In this document: positions 12,101 to 24,100 of the stretch, in pieces
How the letters are laid out: the number at the start of each line of letters is the position of its first letter
Numbering within the stretch: the first letter of the stretch is position 1
Assembly: GCA_033557835.1 (NCBI GenBank)
Contig: JAWQRO010000186.1
Location: 1-49,973 of the forward strand
DNA from: Helochares maculicollis
Lineage: Eukaryota > Arthropoda > Insecta > Coleoptera > Hydrophilidae
Direction of reading: 5' to 3'
Length of the DNA stretch: 49,973 nucleotides
Position numbers and translations under genes: made by a program
Notes under the pieces: model-generated
The model's input: the letters and a program-made list of their open reading frames with translations, nothing else
Database searches by the model: none
Told to the model about the DNA's origin: nothing

Positions 12101-15100
12101 TCAGCCTATTTCACAGACATAAAAGATCTATTTTTAAGGATAATTACTGAACACAGACTATCGTTGCTGTTAAATCGCAATATGGGGTCTGTTTATCGCT
12201 TTATCATTAATTTCTAAATTTTTTACTGGGTTACTGCGGAAAGTTTCTCGCCTCTAAGTACTTTACCTAGAAAATAGGTAAACACATGAGAAACGTGTCA
12301 ACGCAGCTGAAAATCAGCCAACAAAGAGAAAACGCAAATTCTATTTGAAAGAGAGACAAAAACTAGCATGTTTAGAAAATATCCATGGAGATTGTTGGGA
12401 TAAAACGTAAAGAATACCACATAAACCTATTTCAAGGGGTATGGAAATTCCTAAACTTCTCATTAGGAATTATTAAGTGATTGTAAGCGTTTACGTCGTT
12501 ATGCAAATCGTATATGACTTCAGCTCGTCTGGGGTGGTTATTATTTAAGGCGGCGCCGAGACGCCGGCAGACCATCCGGTGGTGGCGACACAAACCACAC
12601 ACTCCCACCCTCTTTATAAGATTTTCATATCACCAAGAGGCGTCGAGGGAATGGGGCGTAAATCCATCTACTCTGTCCCCAGCTGGGAGGTTTCTTAGTT
12701 TACATGTTGAAAATCTGCATAAGTTTGAAGAACTATCCGACTTGTTGCTTTTTAATTTTTAAGCTGACTATACTGAGAAGACAAAAAGCGCGTATAATAA
12801 TAATTTACATATTAATATGGAAGGCCAAGCGTGAAGATCCTATCGGATTTTTAACCTGAGTTGAGGATGTAGGTAAAGCTCTACCTGAAAACATAAAGGG
12901 AACTATGCATTTAGTGCAAACTACCTGCTGCCCATGAAGACCAATAACTTGATTATACTTTAATTATAGACATGCTTGCCCAAATCTTCATAGTAGGAGT
13001 AACTCCTTAAAAGCTATTATTAGGCACCTATATATTGCTACGTTTTAAGTCAGAGTTGTCTGACATTATTCTGAATTTGTAGACTAAATAATGATTTGTA
13101 AGAGATGATGAATGAACGGTTTAGGTCATCAAGAAAATGTTTATAATATATTTCAATTTAGTACTTAAATTTGAAATAAAAGCGGAGAGAAACAGTTTAT
13201 AATGCTGGAAACGTACATTTTGAGACTAAGTTTAACCTGATTTGCAGGATATATAGCTTTCAGTCAATGTTTAAAATTTTTAGGCTAATTTATGATAAGT
13301 AGGAAATGATGGATGAATGGTTTATCATTAAGAGAACGTTTAAACCGAAAGTACTCCAGAAAAATTCGATTTAGAATTGAAATTTCAAATGAAAGCTGGG
13401 AGAAACTGTTTAGAATGCTGGAAACATAATTGTATGAGATTAAATTCAGCCTGATATAAAGGCTATGGCTTTATGATAAGTAGGAAATGATGGATCAACA
13501 ATTTAGATCATCAAGAGAACGTTTCATCCAAACGTGCTCCAAAACATTCGATTTAGAATTGAAATTTGAAATGAAAACGGGGAGACACATTTTAAAATGT
13601 TGAAAACATATTTTTTTTAGTTTTTAAATTCAGCCTGATAGGAGCAAAATGGTTTTCTGTCAGTCTTTAGAATTTGCGGACTAATTTATGATAAGTATGA
13701 AATGATGGATGAACCGTTTAAATTATCGAGAGAACGTTTGATCCGAACGAATTTCAAGCAATTAGAATTGAAATTTGAAATAAAAGTGGGGAGAAATAGT
13801 TTCGTGTGCTGGAATCATAATTTCTTGATATTAAGTTCAACCTGTTTTGAAGGATATATGGTTTTCTGAATTTAGAATTTGTAGATTAATTTATGATAAG
13901 TAGGAAAGGAAGAATGAATGGTTTAGATCTTCAAGAGAACGTTTAAACCAAACGCGTCTTAAGAAATTCGATTTAGAATTGAAATTTTAAATGAAAGCGA
14001 GAAGAAACTGTTTAGAATGCTGGAAACATTATTTTTTGAGACTAAGTTCCGTCTGATATGCAGGATAAGGGTTTCTATCGATATGTAGAATTTGTAGACT
14101 AAAATATAATATGGAGGAAATGGTAGATGAAGGGCTTAAACCATGAAAATAACGCTTAAACCGAACATGCTCCACGAAATTCGATTTAGAATTGAAACTT
14201 CAAATGAAAGCGGAAAGTAATAGTTGAGAATGCTAGAAACATAATTTTTACTAAATTTAGTTCGGCCAGATTTGAAAGATATGGCTTTCTGTCAGTATTT
14301 AAAACTTGTAGGCTAAATAATGATAAGTAGAAAATTTTGTATAAACGGTTTAGATCACCAAGAGAACGTTTTAACTGAACGTGCACCAACAAATTCGCTT
14401 TACAATTGAAACTTCAAATGAAAGCGGGGAGTAGCAGTTGAGACTTCTGGAAACTTAATTTTTTTAGATTTAGTTCGGCCAGATTTGAAGGATTTCGCTT
14501 TCTGTCAAAATTTAAAATTTGTAGACTAAATAATGATAAGTAGAAAATGATGGATGAACAGTTTAGATTATCACGAGAACGTGTAAACCCAACCAGCTCC
14601 ACAAAATGGGACTTAAAATTTGAAATGAATGCCAGGAAAAACAATTGAGAATGCTGGAAACGTACTCTTTTGAGATTTACTTAGGCCTGATAAGAACTTT
14701 TCTGTCAGTGTTATCGACTAATTTATGATATGTAGGAAATGATGGATGAACTGTTTACATCATCAAAAGAACGTTTAAACCAAACGTTCTCCAAGAAATT
14801 CGATCTAGAATTAAAATTTTAAATGAAATCTCGAAGAAACAGTTTAGAATGCTGGAAACACAATTTTTTGAGATTTAGTTCAGCCTGACATGAAGGCCAT
14901 TTTTTCATTATTTAAAATTTGTAGACTAAATTATGATATGTAGGAAATGATGAATGAACGAATTAGATCATCAAAAGAACGCTTAAACCGAATGTGCTTT
15001 AAGAAATTCGATTTAGAATTGAAATTGAAAGGCCAGTCAAATAAATATAGAGGATCATAAATTTTCGTATCAAGCATCAAGAATTATTAAAAATTTGAAA

Positions 15101-18100
15101 ACATCATTTTAAAATATATAGTGGATAAAACTGGAAACCTTCATGAATTACAATTTTTATCGCAATCAAGACTTAGTCTATGAAAAGTATTTTACACAAA
15201 AGGTCTAAAATTGTCGCATATGATGACAATTAAAGAATTAACAAGACTTACGCTGCACGCTCATTACTTTCCTACTTACATACAAAAAAGAAGATGAATG
15301 AAAAGAGGCATTTTCGTTTTTTATATCGCGATAGGAGCTGCATTTGAATGAGCAGACTTATTATGCATCGTCGCATCGACAGAAGTACTGTCTTCATTAT
15401 GTGCGGATGTTTGCCGTTTTTGAGAGGGACAAACTAAAGGCAGACTTTTTCTGAAATTGCCGACTTTGTAGATAATAACACGCAATTTACACATAGTTCC
15501 ATTTTAACGTTAATTATTAAATTACTAGATTAGCATACTGGGATGGCTCTGGCGCGACGAAAACCACGTCGTTATAATATAATTTACATTCATTCGTTAT
15601 AAACCGCTTTGATAAAACCCACCGGTACTGAGAATAATTTCGGTCGTTTTTCTAAGCGCAAACAAATGCAGCCAATTCATTAATGTAGATGTTGTGAAAA
15701 TAGTTTATTACATCTTTTCACTTTTTACAATCTTTAAATTCCGCTTTCGGCTTCGTTCTGGTCGTAATTAACTTCATGGTGCATGATCAGGAGGGGAAAA
15801 TCAAACAGCAAAGTGCGACTTTAAGCGTACATTGCTTCTCTTTCTATGACTTCATACCTACAACGAAAAGTTTATCCAGAGGAACAATTCATCATGCACT
15901 TAGGAAGGTGTCAAACCGAAAGAAATTGCGCCACATCACGTTTAGTCGGCACAATGGCCTTTGTGCTGCCATTATCAGATGACCATAAAGCATACCTTGC
16001 TGACGACCGACGCATTAGTCATAACCAACCTGAAGAATTTGCTTTGTTTGCTCTCATAAAACGCCTACAAGTTGCGAACCGCTCTACCTATTTTCCCATA
16101 TAGCTGCCTATAATTTGCTCATACGTATATTTAGTCATACGCATGCAAAACTATCGTGTTTGATAAACATTATTGTTTCTTTTTGAAGCAAAGCGACGAC
16201 GGAAAGTTCGTGATTATGTCAAGGTCAGTAACTGTTAGGAGGTAAAAACTCATGATGTCAATTACGATAAATCATGTTTCAGTGGAAATATGCCAAGAGA
16301 AATGGAAAATTTAATGAATAAATAGCTGAGTATAGTGTCTTTTGCTATTCAGTTGTAATTTGATACTCGAAACAGTCTCGGGGTTTATGGCGAAATATAC
16401 AAATCCATTTTGACTATTTGTGGTATTTTTTAAATACAGATTTGCGCTTCAGAATATATGATTGAGGTTAAATTATCCGAAAATGTTAAACATAAATGCA
16501 ATACAATGCTATAATATTTGAAATTGCTGCTTAAAATATCTTATCAAAATATTAGCTAGACAAAATGGTGCTTTAAGATATTCGGAGTGGTTTCATTTAA
16601 GGAATCATAATTTACAAATAATGGTGGCTCTTCTGTAATTTTAATATATTTTAATACCCTTATCTAGTGTCAAAACCAGAATAAATCAAAAATCCAATGA
16701 GCTTCGCTTACTCGGGACTCGTTTGCTTCGCTCGCTCATCGCTCGTGGAGTAAAAGTGCGATTACACTTGAACCGTCATAATATCTCAAAACTTGGACTA
16801 GCTTTACGATTTTACTTCGGTATAAAATTTTAAACATGTTCATTTTTTAACAAGCGAATCCCGAGTAAACGAAATTTATTTTGCTCTAGATGGATGTTTT
16901 GGATCTACAATTATACATACTGATAGGCATTGTATCGCTTCTGGCAAGATTATTTTTTATTAAGTTTCAGATAATAAAGCTACGAAACCATTTTTGCTAC
17001 GCAAAATAAGTTCATCTTCTTAAATTAAATAACAGAAAGACCAGACGAAGGTGATTATTTATAGTTTTATTTTCACTTTAGATCTTGAACTATAGTATCT
17101 GTATTTTAATACTTTTGTACAAGAAATTTAGGAATCAACACGAATACCATAGGCATCGCTTTACTCGTGGAGTGAAAGTGCGTTAAAAAAATAAACAAAT
17201 AATATAACACAGCGTGTGAATCACGAGCAAGCGAAGGTTATTTTGTTCTTGATGAATTTCTGTGATTAAAATGGTCTTTGTATCGTATTATGTTGAAATA
17301 ATAAAGCTATGCAACAACAACGGTTTTGCTTCGCTTACTTGCGTCATCTTTGTAAATTAAATAACAGAAACTGTTCACGAAGCAAAATGTTTATATTTTT
17401 ATTTACACTTCAGTTCTTGAGCTGTATTTTGATATGTATGAGTTGCAATAATTTCTTGATAAAGGAAGTTCAAGAATAATAACTAATATCGTAAGCTTCA
17501 GTTACTCGGGATTCGCTCGCTACGTTTGCTCATCTCTGGTGAAGCGAAACTCGAGAAAGCGAAAGTTATTAGTTCTCGGTTGATTTCTCATATCTACAAA
17601 TATAAAGGATTAACGCATTGGATCACTACTGAGAACAATATTTTTCACTAAAAGGTTTGAAATATTAAAATTATTTAATACTCTTAGTAACGAAATGTTT
17701 CTAGATGTAAGAAGTTTAGTTTACACTCGTTAGAGCGGTATGATTTTTTAGCTAAGTCTACGCTCTTAAAAACTGAATGTTTCTGTATACGAAGTTTGAG
17801 CTTAGTTTATACATTTTGTAGCGAAATGTTTCTAGGTATTAGAAGCTTAGTTTATATTATTATTAGCGAACTGTTTCTAAATGCTCGAAGCTTAGGTTGA
17901 CTATCTTAATAGGTAATCACCTATTTTTAGGTATATCGAGTTAAGTTTACACTCTTTAAAATGAAATGTTTATAGATGTTAGAAGCTTAGTTTACGCCTT
18001 TAATAGGAGAAAATTTCTCGATATAATAAGTTTTTGCTTACACTTTTTATAACCAAATGTTTTTAGATGATAAAAGCTTAGTCTACTAGTCTATTAGTAC

Positions 18101-21100
18101 CGGACTGTTTCTACATTTTCGAAACTTAAGTTTACTCTTTTAATAGAGGAATGTTTCTTGATGTAAGAAGTTACACTCTTTAAAGCGAACTGTTTCTATA
18201 TATTAGAAACTACTAATAGCGAACTGTTTCTAAATGCTCGAAGTTTAGGTTGATTCTTTTAATAGCGTAGTGTTTCCAGATGTAAAAAGCTTAGTTTACA
18301 CTCTTTATAATGACATGTTTTTAGATGTAAAAAACTTAGTTTACCCTATAAGTACCGGACTATTTCTAAATTTTCGATGCTTAGGTTGACTCTTTTAATA
18401 GAGGTATGTTTCTTGATGTAATAAGTTTAGCTTACACTCTTTATAGCGAACTGTTTCTTTATGTTAGAAACTTAGTTTACGTTCTTAATAGCGAACTGGT
18501 TCTAAATGCTTGGTTTAGGTTGATTCTTTTAATAGCGGAGTGATTCTAGCAGTAAAAAGATTTATAGCAAAATATTTTTTTAGATATTAAAACATAGTTT
18601 ACGCTCTTAATAGTGGACTACTTCTAAATGCTCGAAGCTTAGGTTGACTCTCTTAATAGCTAAATGGTTATAGATTTATGGAGTTTAGTTTACACTCTTT
18701 ATAGTTAAATGTTTCTAGATGTTAGGAGCTCAGTTTACGCTTTTAATAGGAGAAAATTTCTCGATACAATAGGTTTTTGTTTACAGTCATTATAATAAAA
18801 TGTTTTTAGATACTATAAGCTACTATAACCCTATTAGTAGCTTACTGTTTCTAAATGTTCAAAGCTTAGTTTGACTCTCTTTCTAATAGCGGAATGTTTC
18901 TAGATGTTAGAAGCTTAGCTTATGCTTTTAATATCAAATGCGTCTGGCTGCAAAAATCTTAATTTACACTCTCTATAACGGACTGATTTTCGATAAGAAG
19001 TTTAGTTTACGCTTTTAATAGCGGAATGTTTCTAGATGAATCCCGAGTAGGCAAAGCGTATTTTCTTGTTTATGGATTTTTGATATCTGCAAATATAAAC
19101 GGTCTACGTATATTATACCGAATGGTAACAATCTTGTTTACTAAAAAGTTTGAGTTTTTATTACATTTTGAATTATTTGCTTGTTGTTAGCTTAATGTTT
19201 CTTCACTGCACTTGTTGATGTTATTCAGTAATGATATATATGTTTTGTCTACACCTTATTCTGTCAGGGCATTTGTTATTACTTGTGGCATTACCGAATC
19301 GAATGTTTTCTCAAAGTCAATGAATGGTAATGACAGTGGTAATGTGTAATCATTGGTTCTGTTAATCACTTCTTTGATTATTTGGAGGTGATCCATTGTG
19401 CTGAAGCCTTCCGGAATCCAGCTTGTTCGCTTGGTTGGGCAGAACTGAGTGTAGATTGAATCCGGTTGTTGATTATTTTTGTGAGGATTTTATATACTAC
19501 CGGTAGGAGACTTATGGCGCGCTAATTTTTGATGTCTTCTTTGCTACTTTTCTTGTGGATTAGGATTATGGTAGCTTTTTTCCAGTGGTCAGGGATTTTC
19601 TTTTCCTGTAAGCATTCGGTGTATAGTGTTGCCAGGTATTCCAGGGTTTTTGTGCCTGTTAGTTTTAGTACTTCAACAGTTATTCCGTCATTTCCTGCTG
19701 TTTTTCCATTTTTTAGGGCCATTTGTACTTCAGAAAGTAGGATTGTTGGCGGACAGTTGTTGGTTGTATTGTTCAGTTGTGTATTGTAACGGGCTGCCTA
19801 TAGTTCCGCGTAGAAGTTGGCCACGTATACAAGGATGTCAGCTCTATTTGTGATTCGTGTATTGCTGCTGTCAATCATAGCTAGTATTTACTTGTTGCCA
19901 GTATTAGTTTATGCTTGGCTTTCTTGTAACTTTTTCGGTTAATGATTGCTTCTTCGACTAGATTTTCGTTGTAAATCTTGATATCTTCAGTAATCTTCTT
20001 CCTGATTGATTTGCACAATTCTACGTAATTGATTTGGTTGTTACTGTTCGAGTTTCTCTTCATTTCTCGTCTTTGTTTCATGAGATGTTTGGTATTGTCT
20101 GACAATTTCTTGATTTCCTTGTTCTTTATTGTACCTCATATTCTTATTGCAGTATTTTGAATTTGCTCCATTAATTCTAGCTTTGGGTTGTTTAGATCTT
20201 TGATTTTTGAGTTTAATATTGCTTGGAACTTATCTTCATTCTTTGATAGGTTTGCAATATCTATTATTGATTTGCTCCTTTGGTTAATCAGTTTTGTTCT
20301 TTCCAGTCTGGTGTTGATCTGAATTTTTGCTCTGACAATTCTGTGATCGCTGCCCGTGTTAAACCTGTTGCGGATGCTAACATCTTTGACTGTATCCTGT
20401 CTGTTGGTCAGGATAAAGTCTATTTCGTTTCTTTTGTCAGCGTTAGGTCCTTCCCAAGTCCATTTCCTGTAAGGTCTTTTTTGGAGAATGTGTTCATTAG
20501 TCTAAGGTTGGTGTATTCTGAGAACTGAACCAGTCTTTCACCATGTTTATTTCGTTTGTTTATTCCGTAGTTCCCCATTGAGGTTTCCTGTGCCTAGGAA
20601 TGAACACGTAAAATAAGTCAAAAACTGTATTCTGGTAGCAGTTCAGAATTTATTTCGATCTAATATATTTTTTAAACGTGTTCATTCATTAAAGCAGTCA
20701 CATTTCGCGAGCTAATCCCGAGTAACCGAAGCTTACGATTGCGTTTTAAGACCTACAAATACGGCAAGGGAGTACCAAAACTTTGCACAACTAGTGATCG
20801 TCTTTCAAAAATTAATCTTAATAATCCACATAAAATATATTTCAATGAGTTTCAAAATTTTCATCTTGTGACAAAACCAGAATACATTAAAGACTAGCAA
20901 AAGCTTCGCTTCCTTGGGATTCTCTCGCTATGCTGGCTCATCCCTCGCAGCACGAGAATGAATTGAATGAGCACCGAACATAAGTTAAAAACTGTAAGAT
21001 GTTAGCGTTTTATTACGCTTTAATATTATGTTTTCAAGCGTGGAAATTTTCTAAAATATTCTGCTAGGGGTGAGCGAACGAAGCGAGCGAATTCCAAGCT

Positions 21101-24100
21101 AGCAAAGCTTATAACGGTCCCTTTAGGGTTTACAAATACTATGAGATAGGTTTGTGTTTGTACTTCACTAAGCAATTGTATTTCGAATGAGCGTCAATTT
21201 GGAATGTTTTAGGGTCAGATATAATACAGTACAATTAAGGCAGTCAGAGTATGGGACGCAAAGTAAAATATTAAAATGTATAAAAATTAATGTAATATAC
21301 AGAAAAATTAGAACGCGAAGAAAAATTATGACATAAAGAACGTTACTTAATTGCTTATTATATTCAAGCAGTAAAAGTTACCTTTTTGGAATTGAAATAT
21401 ATAGTTTTTAAGCACTCCAGGTTTCTTAACTATGATACATCTGTTGGCGTTGTAAAGCAAATTACTCCACACAGTTTTGTGTTAAGCCCCCTATTTTAAT
21501 TAATTACAAAACTAATCTTATTAAAATTGATTGTCTCAATACTATACTTGTAGGGAAACAACACATACTAATTATTTAATTTCGATGAATAATAATATGA
21601 AATAAAACACAAAATGCAATTGTAATTTCACGTAGCCGTCAGTTTGTAATTAATGAACGTTAAATAACAACGAAGAACTTTTTGAATATACAGAATGAAA
21701 GGTACACGTCAACAAACTAAAACGAAAAATGATTAAATAAATTGCCTGATGAATTATTTAGTCAGCTAAAGCTTACAGAGAAATATTTTGTTTTGAGAGA
21801 CGCTCAATTCACAATTGACTCATTAAATATGTATTGATTTATTTAAATTTCTGAAGATACGTTTGTTTGTTATAAACTTAACCACTACGGTAAAGTGGAT
21901 TTATCAAGATTAGTGTAATGTATTGAAAAACATCTATTTTTTAATAGTGAACCTTGAATCCTGCTTAATAATTTTTATATCGGTTACCTTTAACAACAGA
22001 GCTTCTATAAATATCTAAATCTAGCGCCAAAAAAGCTTTCCAAAAATGAGTACTTCTAGTAAAAGTGTAACAAGTATAATTCTAAATTTAAATCAACTCA
22101 TATTTGCAAACCTACATACAAATTTCAGTTAGACAAAATTATTTTCCGAAATAGAAAATGTGAAGGAGCCTTATTACTGCAACTATAATAAACTCTTGGC
22201 ACTTTTTATTGGAAATTTTCCATTCTAATCGCCGGATTTTTAATCTAAAATTTAGGAAAAACTTAACATTCTCAGAGTTAACATCTGCGATACTTTTATT
22301 CATAAATTTAAAAAGTTGGAAATTGATGGAACATTTTGAAGGCCGTAAAATGACGTTTAAACCGTTTGGGTAGGTAAATGAGGAGGAAAAGGTTTTCACA
22401 ATATTTTGAAGTGACATTCTAATTAAATTGCAAGAAGTTCACGATTTACAGGCTCATTCACCCTGCGTAGCTAAAAAACTAATTTCATCGACTATTTTAA
22501 TTGCTCCTATAATTCAACTTTACAAATCGATGCCCATCTGGATCATTGCCCGAGCAATTCCTTGACCACTGCCAGGCTAAATTTATTTGGCACATTAATA
22601 TCCCCAATATTTCATAAAAAAATCTATTTTAAAAAGAAAATTTGCTGGCAAATATTAAAAGAACGCAATTCATCCCGAAAAGCAAAAATACGTTATGCAT
22701 AACAATCGCATTTGAATTCCATTAAAGTTCCATAAAGACTTGTTTGCAGTAATATTTGCACATTTCTGTCACCTACATTGAATTTTCGGGGCAGGCCCAA
22801 CAAATCCGATTGGTGGTAACATAAGTAGCTGTATTAAAAGTGTATTTCCCTTTCGCCGAAGCTGGCGCGGAATTTCCCTGGAGATCCCACGCTTGGAGGC
22901 CTCGTAGACTATAAATTTTTATACGGGGTCGTTGGACGCTTTGCTCAATTCCTTCATTCTCTTTCTTTCGCCCTTCTCTTCGGCGAACAGAGACGGAGGC
23001 AGATCAGAGAAAGTGAATGGCCGTCTGCAAATATTTAAACAGATGGGGTTTCAAAGTGGATGCGAGAGTGTTTTAAGATCATCCCTCTGTCTTTACAAAT
23101 ATATTTCTTCTGTTTCTTCCTCTTCTGCGGCATATCAACGGTGGAGTTTGAGTAGAAAAATTGAGGCTATTAGTTGATTTATAAGGACGATATTTAGGGA
23201 ACGTATTTATCCCTTTTTCGGCTTCCACTAATGTTTTATAAGAGTTTATCATGATGCGGTGAATGAATTGTGCATGTTTCCCAATTTCAAAATATTGCAC
23301 AACTATAAAATGTTTTACTAGAAAACCGTTTCTAAACTTAAGTACGTTTATTAATGAATTCATTAATTTATCTAATCTGTTTGTTTTGGAATCTTTACCC
23401 AAAAAACAACATGTTTTAGACTCACACTGTGCTTCTCTAGCTATAAATAAATGAAGTTTTAATTCACTCTATTTTAATAAAATTAAAAGGCAAACCAACG
23501 AGAAATAGTGGATTTTCACTTGACCAGTGATGTTCTAATTCTAGTCTAAAACATATTATTGATATTTGGCAAACTCTAAGGTTTCTCTTTGAACAGGGAA
23601 GATATTTATACAGAATTATCGCTATTAATACACTTGCATATGATTGCGATTATATAACTGCTGCTGGCTTCAATCACAGTCTGGAAACAAGTTTTGAATA
23701 CTATGAACAAAGATAAGTTTATAAGGAAAACTTATGCAAGATTAATTGCGATAACTACACATTGAGTAAAATATAGCATTATTTTTAAAAGGTATTGACA
23801 ATTTTTGCTCATACGTTCTCAAATTAAATAACCGATGAAATGTTGAAATGCTACAAAACGCTAATATGGGAGAAATATTTCATGATTTAAGATGTATTGT
23901 TTACTTTATAAAGTACCAAAGAATGTCAAACTGAAACAAGCTACTGCCTTGTACCAAGAAAATTATCAAGATGTTTTTATTTTTACCTTTTTTTTATTTT
24001 TTTCTTTTTTCTTTTTTTTGCTTTACAAATTAAGATTTTTAATTGCAAATCATATTGCTTCTGAACAGCTAGTCTAAATACTAGAATTGGCGAAGCATTG

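Noticed and set aside
12514..12762. 82-codon GC-richer frame as a gene
   Set aside because: Open because of local GC content; peptide is low in recognisable motifs. Kept only as a composition anomaly.
7900..15030. CRISPR-like arrays
   Set aside because: Units of 210-333 bp are tandem satellites that are similar throughout, without short conserved repeats separated by unique spacers, and the genome is eukaryotic.
15776..16103. Two overlapping plus-strand frames as a gene
   Set aside because: Neither frame resembles a known protein and both are short; possible conserved element only.
19529..19853. Plus-strand frames over the LINE
   Set aside because: They are antisense shadows of the minus-strand reverse transcriptase fragment.
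23079..23402. 107-codon minus-strand frame
   Set aside because: No family recognised and overlaps an equally open plus-strand frame; likely chance next to the GC-richer island.
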